A DNA stretch of 64,000 bases, taken from contig OMXX01000016.1 of the NCBI GenBank assembly GCA_900315105.1, positions 1 to 64,000 of the forward strand, read 5' to 3'. The translations under genes and the position numbers were made by a program. The notes below the pieces were generated by a model, which was not told the DNA's origin, did not search any database, and saw only the letters and a list, made by a program, of their open reading frames with translations. Positions 42,851-51,559 of the stretch are shown here, in pieces (the first letter of the stretch is position 1; each line of letters opens with the position of its first letter). The stretch is from an uncultured Prevotellaceae bacterium. Lineage in GTDB: Bacteria; Bacteroidota; Bacteroidia; Bacteroidales; Bacteroidaceae.

Positions 42851-45220
42851 ATGTTAGACTATAAGAAAAGCAATCCCGTGAAGTTTTATGACGGGGATGA
42901 GAATCGCGTGGTGAAAGAAACTCGCTACGACAAAGACTCTATTTTCACCAACCAGTATGACCGTGCAATTGATATTATTAGAGATTTTTGGTATTATGGC
43001 GGTGGTAGGAAATATATCTCTACACCGAATATCGTGGCTTTCTGCGGTGACCGTGGCGAGGGAAAGACATCATGCATGTTGTCGCTGACAGAACAATTGC
43101 CGCAGGCCTTCGATGATGAGACGTTTGATATACTAGAACCTATAGACCCATCGTTTTTTGATGAGCAGCATAACATTTTGGAGTTGGTGCTTGGCCAGAT
43201 GTACAGCCGTTTTTTGAATGCTAAAGGCTATGCCGATAAAAGAGAACCGCTGCTAGCCAGTTTCAATTTAGTGAAGAATTGTCTGAGAACGCTGACGAAG
43301 GGTTCAGAAAATGTTTATGATGCCATAGAAGAGTTGGACGAGCTCGGGAACAGTATGTCGTTACAGACGCTGATGAGCAAACTGATTGACGCTTATCTGG
43401 GATATGTGGGGAAAGAAAACCTTCTGGTAGTCATAGATGACATGGACTATAATTGGAGTGGAGCCTACGAAATGACGCAGATGATATACAAGTATCTGAG
43501 CCATCCGAATTGTATTCTCTTTATTTCTGTCAGTATCAGTCAAATGGTGGAAGTGATAGAGACTAGTTTTAAGAACGAACTCCGGCCAATGGGCGGTGTG
43601 TCCAATTTCTATGAAGTGGCCTACAAGTATGTTGAAAAATTGCTACCTTTACAGAACCGTGTGGAAATGCCCCATGTGTATGACCTGTGTGACCGTAAGC
43701 TGGAGTTTTATAAGAGCAGGAGCGACAAGAGTCCATACGTGACATACGAAACCATCAAGGAAGGTGTGGTGAACGAAATATTCATCAAGACACGTTACCT
43801 ATTTTATAACTATCAGGACGGCGTGTCGCAGATAGTGCCTCGAAACCTGCGAATGTTGCGTCAGTTGCTGGGTATGCTGAACGGCATGGATGTTTATCAT
43901 AAAGACTGCGAGGATCCGATAGAACGGGAAGTTAGTCAGCAAAACAAGCTGATGTTTCAGTCGTATTTCTTTACTAACTGGACCCGCCAACTGACTAAGA
44001 AACATCAAGGTTTTGTTAAAACCCTGATGAGATTACAAGATGTAAGTCAGGTGAACAAGATTGTTGTCAGCTATTTGAAAGACTTACTGCCAGAGGGTAA
44101 TACCACGCTGTTTGCCGATATTACCAAGGAAGCCAACTACAGTTATAATATCTCTGTGGGCGATGTGTTTACTATGCTCAACTACATTGAGCGTAATCCA
44201 AAGGACGACAATGACCAGTTGATGGTATTCTTTCTGAAGAGTTATTACTCCATGCTGCTGTACCATTATTACGATGAGATTACCGAGGACGTAAAGGTGC
44301 TCCATTCGGAAGGAGGTCAGAGTGGTATATACAGAACGGACTCATGGTTTAAGGGAACAAATAAGTTGCAACGCTTTGTGAACGGAGCCTATTTCCAGTA
44401 TAATCACGGTGAGTTGCTGAAAGGCAAAGTTTCTGTAGGAATGGATTTGGAAAAACATGACGTAACGCTGGACTGTGACCAGTTCGGTGTAAGCAAGCAT
44501 GTACCGACCATATTGATGAACGATGTGGCGGTGATACTGCACAAGAAAGATACTGATTTGACGCAAGAAGACAAAGCCAAGGTTAACAGGGCGGAATTGT
44601 TTGTCCTAATGGTATCATGGGGAGCGGAGCGAGAAATATCGAGTGACGTGAAGAAGCAGCGCGATTTCCCACAGCCGCACCACTTGGTGAGATTCAACGA
44701 GCAAACGGAATCGTATATGTTTGATGTGATGGCCCCGTTTACCAACCACATCAACCTACAATTTGTATACGATCGATTCAAGAGTCTGACGGGCGACCTG
44801 TATCACTATGCCTACAACAGAGAATGGACTCTTCTAAGGCAGATGATGGCCGTTGTAGTGGAAGATGATGACGAGAAGGGACTCGAACATCAAGAGATGC
44901 GCCTGGCTTCAGATGCCCTTATCCGTAATGCTGAGGTATTGACCTCGATGAAAGAGAAGATTATGAGCCTTGCTTCGTCGGGGGGAGATGCTACGGAACT
45001 TACCCTGTTGATAGCAGACTTCTATGAGAAAATCATGAATTCAGAGATGGTGACATACGCCACGGCACCAGGTGAAAAGCCATATACCATCAATTTCAAA
45101 TTTCTGAAGCCAGTTTGTAAACTGCTGAGAGAAACGGATGCTGGTGAATTCTTTACATTGGTGATGCAGTCGCAACTTTTGAGAGAACAGGGAAGAGGAT
45201 CCAGTTCGTCAGACTTGTAA
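42851..45220 (+). CDS. rdrA: RADAR ATPase RdrA
   Basis: A 789-residue P-loop ATPase. Walker A is GDRGEGKTS (from residue 66) and Walker B LLVVIDDMDY (D196-D197), followed by a sensor-type strand CILFISVSIS. The rest is a large helical region without membrane segments. Alone it would be called a KAP-like ATPase. The next gene, 2 bp away, encodes an unmistakable RdrB-type deaminase, which makes this the RADAR ATPase. RdrA assembles with RdrB into large complexes that deaminate adenosine nucleotides during phage infection. The size is at the shorter end for RdrA. Confidence 0.88.
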   Translation: MLDYKKSNPVKFYDGDENRVVKETRYDKDSIFTNQYDRAIDIIRDFWYYGGGRKYISTPNIVAFCGDRGEGKTSCMLSLTEQLPQAFDDETFDILEPIDPSFFDEQHNILELVLGQMYSRFLNAKGYADKREPLLASFNLVKNCLRTLTKGSENVYDAIEELDELGNSMSLQTLMSKLIDAYLGYVGKENLLVVIDDMDYNWSGAYEMTQMIYKYLSHPNCILFISVSISQMVEVIETSFKNELRPMGGVSNFYEVAYKYVEKLLPLQNRVEMPHVYDLCDRKLEFYKSRSDKSPYVTYETIKEGVVNEIFIKTRYLFYNYQDGVSQIVPRNLRMLRQLLGMLNGMDVYHKDCEDPIEREVSQQNKLMFQSYFFTNWTRQLTKKHQGFVKTLMRLQDVSQVNKIVVSYLKDLLPEGNTTLFADITKEANYSYNISVGDVFTMLNYIERNPKDDNDQLMVFFLKSYYSMLLYHYYDEITEDVKVLHSEGGQSGIYRTDSWFKGTNKLQRFVNGAYFQYNHGELLKGKVSVGMDLEKHDVTLDCDQFGVSKHVPTILMNDVAVILHKKDTDLTQEDKAKVNRAELFVLMVSWGAEREISSDVKKQRDFPQPHHLVRFNEQTESYMFDVMAPFTNHINLQFVYDRFKSLTGDLYHYAYNREWTLLRQMMAVVVEDDDEKGLEHQEMRLASDALIRNAEVLTSMKEKIMSLASSGGDATELTLLIADFYEKIMNSEMVTYATAPGEKPYTINFKFLKPVCKLLRETDAGEFFTLVMQSQLLREQGRGSSSSDL

Positions 45221-45222
45221 AT

Positions 45223-47676
45223 ATGGATTTTATCAGAGCATCCGTCAAAGCGCTATTCTACGACTATCCTGTAGATACTGCCATTCAGATAGTGATTACA
45301 GGTTATCCATTGCTCACGGGCGTGTTTCCCCAACTGGTGAACGCTCGGGAACGCAATTATACCCAAGCTAGTGTTGAAGCTCTGAGGATGAAGCTATGCA
45401 ACGAATGGATGGGGGGTGGTTTAGCTGTGGACGGTATTGACGAGATGGTAATGGCTTTGCAAATGCCATGGCTGTATGCCAGCAATACACTGAATACAGA
45501 TATTGATGACCCAACGGTAATGTTCCGTCACCTGTTTAGGTGGAATGAACTGTCCAGATTTGTTGGCGAGGACTTTATGACTGTGAATTATCTGGCCAAG
45601 AGAGATGTAGAAAAAGGTGTGGCCCGAGATTATTTTGAGTGGGATGCGGTGCTGCCTCATGACGATGCTGACCTTAATAAAGCACTTAGAGAAGGCGGCA
45701 AGGGGTGGTGTGACATCCATTTGCACCTTAATGCGACAACCGATGTGTTTGAACTGAGTTGGGTGACACTGATGAATCATATCAAAGACCGCAAAGATGA
45801 TTTTTCGAAATTGAAACATCCGCTTGATAGTCCGTTACTGGTGACCAAGACGTACAATTACGAAGATTTGTACCGATGGTGTGTGTTGGCGGCGATGATA
45901 CGTTGGGAGTTGTTCAAACGCTATACAAGAAATAGGGTAGAGGCCTTTGGGGAATTATTTGAGGAAGATTTTTCTCGTATGGCCAGACTAGTGCCGATGT
46001 ACTTCAGATATGAACTGCGTGATTTGCAGTGTTTGATTACCGATGCAGGTAAAAAATCTATGAAGACAAGCGACGGCGAAGTGTTGGACTATGCGATATT
46101 GGATAGTAACGTTGGAAAACGATATGAACAATCCCCATTTATGATATATCATGGGGAAAGATGGTTGCTCTATCAATACTACTACGATTATTGGAAAGGA
46201 GATGCCGACAGGAAAAAGATAGGGAAATATGTATATTTGTATGAACTTATCAAGAACCAGTTGCGGCGAGAGTTACTTCAAGTGAACGATTTGCCTGGGC
46301 TTGGGAACTTTCAGGACTATAACAATCGTAAGAGTTGGATGATGGAAGATGGTATTTGGTCATCAGCTCAACGCTATGCTGTCCAAACCACAATGTCTGG
46401 AGTGGACGACGGGATGGAGGCACGCATAACGCCACAGAAGAACGTAGATGATTATAAAGACCTATTGGATTTTGACTACCACAAACATTTGTTTGGCGGA
46501 TCAGAGTTTACGACGGAAGCCGATTTGAGAGAGCGGATGACCTTTGTCGTTCACTTTCTGAAAGAGAGATGTGATACGAATAACTGCCATAGTAAACAAA
46601 GAGCACACAACAGGAAGCAAGGTGAATTGCTGATGGAGCAATTCTACAAGAAAGAAACGGAAAAAGGTCTACCACACAGGATAGTGGGTATAGATGTTGC
46701 TGGAGGAGAGACCAGATGCCGACCTGAAGTGTTTGGCCACTTGTTTCGTTATTGCAGGAAGATGGGCATGAAGAACTTTACTTATCATGTAGGCGAAGAT
46801 TTCTATGATGTGACAGAGGGCTTGCGCTCAATCGATGAAGCAGTCAGATACTTGCAGTTGCAGGAAGGAAATCGGTTAGGACATTGCATCGCATTAGGTA
46901 TTGATGCTAAGCGATACTATACTCAGCGGCATAAGATGGTGGTGATGCCCAAGCAGTTGCTTTTAGATAATATCGTGTGGTTGTTGAACTTCTGTAAAGA
47001 ATGGAGAATAGGCTTGTTGGGATTGAAAGATGAATTGGATGCACTGGCAGGTAAGCTGTATAAAGAAATTGGTTATGAGCAACCCTATGAGATTGAGAGT
47101 TACCTTAGGAGCATGCTGTTGCGTAGCAATGACTTCAAAACCTATGAGAAGGCCAGTAGTTGTTGGCTTATAACGACGTATGATGACAGTCCAGAGGTGC
47201 AGGAAGCCTTGGAAGACAGCAAGGCCAGACGGCTTTGTGAACAATATTTTATGGATTCTGACGTTTATATAAATGGTTTTCAGAGTTCTGAGGACTTCAA
47301 AGTCCCCTATAGGTATGAACGCGTCATCAAGAAAGTACAGAATCGGATGATGAAGCTACTGAAAGGTAAGAATATATTCATAGAGACCACACCGACATCT
47401 AATGTAAGGATAGGGCGGTTGGGGCAGTATGACGAACTACCGTTGTTCAGATTCTCAAAAGTCAGGATACGTCCCAGTCAGGACATTCTCATTTCGGTGA
47501 ATACTGACGACAAAGGCATCTTTGCCACGTCGTTGCATCGTGAGTTTTCGCTGTTGGCTTTAGCCTTGGTGAAGCAAAGGCATAAGGGTAAAGTGACTAA
47601 ATGGGATAGACAAGCAGTTTTCCAGTATATAGGACATTTGGCAAGAGCTGGCCAAGAACAAAGATTTAGAGCATGA
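45223..47676 (+). CDS. rdrB: RADAR adenosine deaminase RdrB
   Basis: An 817-residue metal-dependent deaminase of the adenosine deaminase superfamily with long insertions, as in RdrB. The metal and catalytic motifs are complete: DIHLHLNAT (H166, H168), YHVGEDF (H522, E525, the family's H-A-G-E site), RLGHC (H554), TTPTSN, and the late NTDDKGIF (D762, D763). It converts adenosine nucleotides (ATP to ITP in published work) in complex with RdrA. It overlaps the next gene by 4 bp, so a third protein is made together with the pair. Confidence 0.92.
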   Translation: MDFIRASVKALFYDYPVDTAIQIVITGYPLLTGVFPQLVNARERNYTQASVEALRMKLCNEWMGGGLAVDGIDEMVMALQMPWLYASNTLNTDIDDPTVMFRHLFRWNELSRFVGEDFMTVNYLAKRDVEKGVARDYFEWDAVLPHDDADLNKALREGGKGWCDIHLHLNATTDVFELSWVTLMNHIKDRKDDFSKLKHPLDSPLLVTKTYNYEDLYRWCVLAAMIRWELFKRYTRNRVEAFGELFEEDFSRMARLVPMYFRYELRDLQCLITDAGKKSMKTSDGEVLDYAILDSNVGKRYEQSPFMIYHGERWLLYQYYYDYWKGDADRKKIGKYVYLYELIKNQLRRELLQVNDLPGLGNFQDYNNRKSWMMEDGIWSSAQRYAVQTTMSGVDDGMEARITPQKNVDDYKDLLDFDYHKHLFGGSEFTTEADLRERMTFVVHFLKERCDTNNCHSKQRAHNRKQGELLMEQFYKKETEKGLPHRIVGIDVAGGETRCRPEVFGHLFRYCRKMGMKNFTYHVGEDFYDVTEGLRSIDEAVRYLQLQEGNRLGHCIALGIDAKRYYTQRHKMVVMPKQLLLDNIVWLLNFCKEWRIGLLGLKDELDALAGKLYKEIGYEQPYEIESYLRSMLLRSNDFKTYEKASSCWLITTYDDSPEVQEALEDSKARRLCEQYFMDSDVYINGFQSSEDFKVPYRYERVIKKVQNRMMKLLKGKNIFIETTPTSNVRIGRLGQYDELPLFRFSKVRIRPSQDILISVNTDDKGIFATSLHREFSLLALALVKQRHKGKVTKWDRQAVFQYIGHLARAGQEQRFRA

Positions 47677-48368
47677 AAATGGAGCATAAGAAATATGAGT
47701 TGTCAGAATCGCTGCAGCGCATGGGTGACATTTTAAACGGTAAAGGTGAAGTATACCGCAAGTTTCACTATATACCACAGGAAGGTATATCAGTTGAGCA
47801 TAGAGGCTATTTCGTAGATTGTGCTGTTATAGCGTCGAGGCTTTACTTCCACACCAATGAGATTACTCCATTGGGAGTGGCAAAGGTCTATGACATCTAT
47901 ATTAATGAGGCGAGATGTATCATGGCCGAACATGAGTTGTGTGACAAAATTATCCTGCATGGCAATACAATTATCGGAATTTACAATTTCGGTTCTGAAG
48001 GTTTCCTGAATGAGTTGCTGGATGTTGCCGGAAGACTTTGTTCATTACCAGATGTTATTAATGCTAAGGCAGGAAGGAGAATTTCACCGTTGATAGGAAA
48101 TGTAAGCTCCTTGGAGGCGGGTTCTCTGTTTGCCGTGCGTTCTGATGAAGGTCTGGATTTCTTTGGCGGTATGCTGAATAGGGCTGAGGACTGGATAGTG
48201 AAGCAAGGCGGAGATGAGAAAGAGCCCAAAGGTCTGTTTATTTCCCAAGTAGTATATGAAAATCTGAAAGAGCAGTACCAGAAGTTTTTTCAGTTGTCTG
48301 ATTCCGAAGGTTTGTATCATGGGTATATAGAGAATATAGGTATGGCACGATGGGTGAAGGAGCAGTAA
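47673..48368 (+). CDS. Pycsar-like class III nucleotide cyclase-fold protein in the RADAR operon
   Basis: A 231-residue protein whose start overlaps the rdrB stop (ATGA). Its layout follows bacterial class III cyclases of the Pycsar type. GYFVDCAVIASRLYF holds D49 at the first metal position. LGVAKVYDIYINEARCIMA is the long helix that in Pycsar cyclases reads AKVYRAFISE. ILHGNTIIGIYN is the second metal strand, with Asn98 where the active enzymes have Asp. Near the end, FFGGMLNRAEDWI matches the late G-x-x-V-N-x-A-A-x-L motif and LFISQVVYENLKE the closing helix. The Asp-to-Asn change may make it inactive as a cyclase, or a binder. No PycTM or Pyc-TIR effector is near. This association with RADAR is not one I know. 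Confidence 0.65.
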   Translation: MKMEHKKYELSESLQRMGDILNGKGEVYRKFHYIPQEGISVEHRGYFVDCAVIASRLYFHTNEITPLGVAKVYDIYINEARCIMAEHELCDKIILHGNTIIGIYNFGSEGFLNELLDVAGRLCSLPDVINAKAGRRISPLIGNVSSLEAGSLFAVRSDEGLDFFGGMLNRAEDWIVKQGGDEKEPKGLFISQVVYENLKEQYQKFFQLSDSEGLYHGYIENIGMARWVKEQ

Positions 48369-48724
48369 TAGAGGGTTGGATAATAATGGGAATCCCGTTT
48401 ACGCAGGGCCAAGGCCCTACGCTAGGTTATACGCCCCCGTTGGGGGCATTGGTGAACCAGAGTGACCCAGTAAATGACCCAGTAAATGACCCAGTAAATG
48501 GTGAGATAAATGGTGAGATAAATGGTGAGATAAATGCTCTTAGTAGTGCATTAAGAGATGTATATCTTATAGTTAAAAGTAATCCTGGAATAAAAATTAG
48601 GCAGGTGGCTGATGTCAGAGGTAGGTCGGAATCTACAGTTGGAAAGCAACTTGGTGAATTGGTAGAAAAGGGTATTATAGAATATCGTGGAGCCAAGAGA
48701 ACTGGCGGGTATTATGTAAAATGA
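48350..48724 (+). CDS. Winged-helix protein with DPVN/GEIN tandem repeats
   Basis: A 124-residue frame overlapping the cyclase-like gene by 19 bp. The C-terminal ~65 residues form a winged helix (IKIRQVADVRGRSESTVGKQ, GIIEYRGAKRTGGYYVK), as found at the end of Bacteroidales AlbA_2/ATP-binding transcription-regulator proteins. In front are three DPVN and three GEIN repeats coded by 12-bp tandem units (48470-48535). The ATPase half usual in that family is missing, so this is either a small DNA-binding regulator of the operon or a fragment. The first ~35 residues may not be translated; a later start is possible. Confidence 0.55.
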   Translation: MGEGAVIEGWIIMGIPFTQGQGPTLGYTPPLGALVNQSDPVNDPVNDPVNGEINGEINGEINALSSALRDVYLIVKSNPGIKIRQVADVRGRSESTVGKQLGELVEKGIIEYRGAKRTGGYYVK

Positions 48725-49064
48725 GCTGAATATCCCCCATAAAACTTTGGGTTTTCCCCGAAAAATACGGGGTTGAAAATCGAGAAAAAGCAAAGAATGC
48801 TTGATTTTAAGGAGGTTGGAGTGAATGTGCTATTCCCCGAAAAGGAACCTGAAAACCGACTAAAGTTTATGGTGAGATAAATGGTGAATTAAATGGCAAG
48901 ATAAAACAGCAAGATAAACAATAATAAACTATAATCACAGAAAACTATGGTTCACGGTTAAAGGTTCATGGCAACTAAGGGTTAATGGTTCAAGGATAAT
49001 GATTCAGGGTTAAAGGCAATACTGGTTCATGGCAACTAAGGGTTAATGGTTCAAGGTTCATGGA
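48725..49064. repeat. Spacer with word repeats GGTTCATGG / GGTTAATGG
   Basis: No gene is visible in this ~340 bp. Words GATAAATGGTGA and GCAAGATAAA occupy 48868-48925. From 48945 to 49062 the sequence consists of GGTTCACGG, GGTTAAAGG and GGTTAATGG words. A 33-bp segment from GGTTCATGGCAACTAAGG through GGTTCAAGG is present twice (about 48964 and 49024). The same word family surrounds the WbuC gene. Confidence 0.8.
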
Positions 49065-49091
49065 ATGAAACGCCAAAATGGCATTTCAAAA

Positions 49092-49346
49092 ATGAAATCA
49101 ATTAATATGGGAGAGCAATACTTTAAAGGCGTGTTGGCCGGTTATCTTGGGGCGAACTTTATGTGTGCCCCTATAACCGAATGGCAGATAGATATCATCA
49201 AAGAAAACATTTCGCATTATTGTGAGGCGACAATAGACCATTCCCAGTTCTCATATCAAGAGAAAGAAGACCAAAAGCGCCAGATGAAGCAAAGCCTGGA
49301 AGTGTATATCCAAGGCGTGAAGGATGAAATGAGAACGATAATATGA
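49092..49346 (+). CDS. Small hypothetical protein, duplicated as a relic at 53649
   Basis: About 84 residues from ATG 49092 (an ATG at 49065 lies in the repeat words and is less likely). The first half (EQYFKGVLAGYLGANFMC, then PITEWQIDIIKENISHYC) is moderately hydrophobic and recurs in a damaged copy at 53649-53744. The second half is a charged helix. No family is recognised. Its stop lies 4 bp before the AbiJ-type gene, suggesting co-transcription and possibly an accessory or antitoxin-like role, which the sequence cannot confirm. Confidence 0.6.
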   Translation: MKSINMGEQYFKGVLAGYLGANFMCAPITEWQIDIIKENISHYCEATIDHSQFSYQEKEDQKRQMKQSLEVYIQGVKDEMRTII

Positions 49347-49350
49347 AGCT

Positions 49351-50214
49351 ATGACTTTATTTTCAGAAAGATACGGATATACAAAACCTGCTGAGGTTCT
49401 GATAAGAGAAACAATAACTAAAGAGATTGAAAATGCTCTTTGTTCGAGTTTTGATGTGTTAGAAGAAACCCTCCGTAGGAGAAATTATGCAAATCGTACT
49501 GAGATATATAAGGACATGGAACTGTTCTTATGGACAGATTTCCTTAATCAAAGATATAACGATTTCTTTGCCGATTATGGTGGCCATATGATCGTCGCTA
49601 CTCAAGTGCTGAGAGATAGTCGTTATGAATGGTTCCGAAAACTTAATATGGTTGAACTTTCAGTAAAATGGTTGTTTGCTATTGGTGAAAAAGATCCATT
49701 ATTGATTAAATTAACCAACGCTTTCATTTCAAGGATTAATCATGAGTTTGAACGTTTAAATTATGCATATCGTTTTGTCGGGAAGGAAATAGTTGAAATA
49801 ACATCGAAAGAAGAAATTGTAGCAATTGAAACGTCTCTTAAGAATAGTGAAAACAATGTAAGATTGCATTTGCAGTCAGCTTTGAGCTTATTGGCAAAGA
49901 AACCAACTGGTGACTACAGAAATTCTATCAAAGAATCAATATCTGCAGTCGAAGCTGTTTGCCGGGATTTTACAGGAAAGAACACCTTGGGTGAGGCCTT
50001 GAATGAAATGGAGACCTCTGGTATCTCAATTCCGAAAGTTTTGAAACTTGGTTTTGACAAGCTATACGGGTATACTAATGACAAGGAAACAGGTATTCGT
50101 CATGCATTGATGGATAATGATGGTACATATATCCCATCATCTTCAGAAGCTATTTTTATGATTGTTTCATGCTCTGCATTTATTAACTATTTGTATGCAA
50201 AGAGAGCACAATGA
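49351..50214 (+). CDS. AbiJ-type abortive infection protein (AbiJ_NTD4 + HEPN-like C-terminus)
   Basis: A 287-residue protein. The N-terminus (LFSERYGYTKPAEVLIRE..., then LWTDFLNQRYNDFF) matches the AbiJ_NTD4 type of N-terminal domain (PF18863), known from abortive infection proteins. The C-terminal ~130 residues are helical, with NSIKESISAVEAVCRDFTG and KETGIRHALMD, the arrangement of the HEPN-like domain that accompanies AbiJ_NTD domains. HEPN domains often act as RNases; the adjacent R-H pair here is not a canonical R-x4-6-H motif, so catalysis is uncertain. It probably acts as an abortive-infection effector, perhaps with the small gene just upstream. Confidence 0.75.
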   Translation: MTLFSERYGYTKPAEVLIRETITKEIENALCSSFDVLEETLRRRNYANRTEIYKDMELFLWTDFLNQRYNDFFADYGGHMIVATQVLRDSRYEWFRKLNMVELSVKWLFAIGEKDPLLIKLTNAFISRINHEFERLNYAYRFVGKEIVEITSKEEIVAIETSLKNSENNVRLHLQSALSLLAKKPTGDYRNSIKESISAVEAVCRDFTGKNTLGEALNEMETSGISIPKVLKLGFDKLYGYTNDKETGIRHALMDNDGTYIPSSSEAIFMIVSCSAFINYLYAKRAQ

Positions 50215-50382
50215 TTCAAGGCGAGAGGTAGCTGGCGGGATATAATGAGGTGAAGAATTTCATTATAAAGAACAAGCGTAATCCTTTGAAGCACTGGAGT
50301 TCGGCGCGGTGATCCTAGAAGTGAAAGATGGCGCCTTTAGACCACTGGATGAGGTTGAAGTGACAACAAGTAAAAAAGACTT
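50215..50382 (+). other. Short spacer with coding relic
   Basis: About 170 bp. One frame, open from about 50282 to the TGA at 50384, encodes SFEALEFGAVILEVKDGAFR and ends overlapping the next ATG, but has no start codon. It looks like the tail of a lost gene that preceded the VirE_N gene. Confidence 0.4.
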
Positions 50383-51411
50383 ATGACTAGGCAGGAACTA
50401 CTTGAAACAAATGTGTCCTGGATATCATGCACCACTTCTAGGCAGGTGATGCATTTCCCGTTGAAAATGGCATTAGCTTCCATTAAAAACGGTACGCAGA
50501 AAGAGGATATTCTGCGTATGAGAGCCGTTGTAGATGCTAATCATGCGGAGTATGACAGCATTAAGGGCACATTGCCTGCCAACATATTTTCCGGTAAGTT
50601 TGAAGGTGGTCACGGAGCAGTCAACAATACGGAATACAACCGACTGCTAACCCTAGATATTGACAAATTGGATGAAGAGCAGATGAAGAAGGTTAAGCAG
50701 AACTTGCTTGACGATCCATATGTTTTCTCTTTCTGGCTTTCACCATCAGGGAAGGGGTATAAGGGCTTAGTGCTGCTGGATTATGGGGACATTGAACTAG
50801 TGGACAAAGTGTATTGGCACCGGGAAGCTTTTAACCAGTTGAACAAGTACTTCAGGGAGGAGTATGATATAGAACTTGACATCAAATGCAAGGATGTTCC
50901 AAGACTCTGCTTTGTGTCATACGACCCGGATTTGGTGGTGAAGGAGGAGTTGACGGCCTTTGAAGTGGAAGCCATTGAAGAAGTGGTAAAGGCAAGAAAA
51001 GTTGCGGAAAAACACAAAAAAGCATTTGCCGGCTATAAGGGGAATGGTACATATAAACGCATCAGACCAGGTCGCAACCTGCAGAAGGACCGCGACACAG
51101 TTAGCGCTATTGTGAAGTACCTTGAAAAAGGTAAGATTTCCATTACTCCCAATTATAACGATTGGTTTTGTGTGGCAATGGCTATAGTGACGGCATTCAA
51201 CTATGATGTGGGTGTGAGGTATTATATGAGGTTGTGTCGTCTGGACGGCCCCAAACACGATGAGAAGGCCAGCTTGTCAATGCTACAGTATTGTTATGAA
51301 CACAGTAATTTTGATATAACGCTGGGAACACTGATTTACCTGGCCCAGCGAAAGGGATATAAATTTAATTATAAGGCAGTACCTAAGAGGGACACCGGTT
51401 CGGACGAATAG
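50383..51411 (+). CDS. VirE_N (BT4734-like) / PriCT_2 domain protein
   Basis: A 342-residue protein. The N-terminal ~210 residues match the VirE N-terminal/BT4734-like domain (PF08800): LPANIFSGKFEGGHGAVNN, RLLTLDIDKLDEEQ, FWLSPSGKGYKGLVLL and DIKCKDVPRLCFVSYDPDL, an archaeo-eukaryotic-primase-like fold. The C-terminal part (YNDWFCVAMAIVTAFNYDVG...YEHSNFDITLGTLIYLAQR) is a PriCT_2-type domain. Such proteins are common in Bacteroidales mobile and accessory DNA, usually with a helicase fused or nearby, which is absent here. It lies directly upstream of the structured leader and the reverse transcriptase, so a functional link between primase-like and RT proteins is possible. Confidence 0.8.
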   Translation: MTRQELLETNVSWISCTTSRQVMHFPLKMALASIKNGTQKEDILRMRAVVDANHAEYDSIKGTLPANIFSGKFEGGHGAVNNTEYNRLLTLDIDKLDEEQMKKVKQNLLDDPYVFSFWLSPSGKGYKGLVLLDYGDIELVDKVYWHREAFNQLNKYFREEYDIELDIKCKDVPRLCFVSYDPDLVVKEELTAFEVEAIEEVVKARKVAEKHKKAFAGYKGNGTYKRIRPGRNLQKDRDTVSAIVKYLEKGKISITPNYNDWFCVAMAIVTAFNYDVGVRYYMRLCRLDGPKHDEKASLSMLQYCYEHSNFDITLGTLIYLAQRKGYKFNYKAVPKRDTGSDE

Positions 51412-51559
51412 TCTGAATTGCACCCGCGTACGGGTGAGAGCAGCAGGGACCTTCCATGACCACAAGGTTATGGCCCTTCTCACCAACAGGGAAGGTATAT
51501 AATCATAGTAATGTGATTGTAGTTTGTTCGGAGTTTTGCTTACGGGGACTGCCTTTTTT
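51412..51559 (+). ncRNA. Structured leader upstream of the reverse transcriptase, possible ncRNA
   Basis: Between the VirE_N stop and the RT start are nested inverted repeats. There is a perfect hairpin CACCCG-CGTA-CGGGTG at 51421-51436. A larger stem ACCTTCC...GGAAGGT (about 51450-51498) encloses CCATGACC-acaa-GGTTATGG. A pyrimidine/T-rich stretch precedes the RT ATG. Dense, nested pairing in about 85 bp is unusual for a plain spacer. Defence reverse transcriptases often use an adjacent structured RNA as template or cofactor, so this is a candidate. Translational control of the RT is an alternative. Confidence 0.5.

Noticed and set aside
44988..45418. G6 runs near 44988 and 45413 as phase-variation tracts
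   Set aside because: Six G is too short to be convincing, and both genes are in frame and not surface related.
47673..48724. Complete Pycsar operon
   Set aside because: No Pyc-TM or Pyc-TIR effector follows the cyclase-like gene, and one metal-binding Asp is replaced by Asn.
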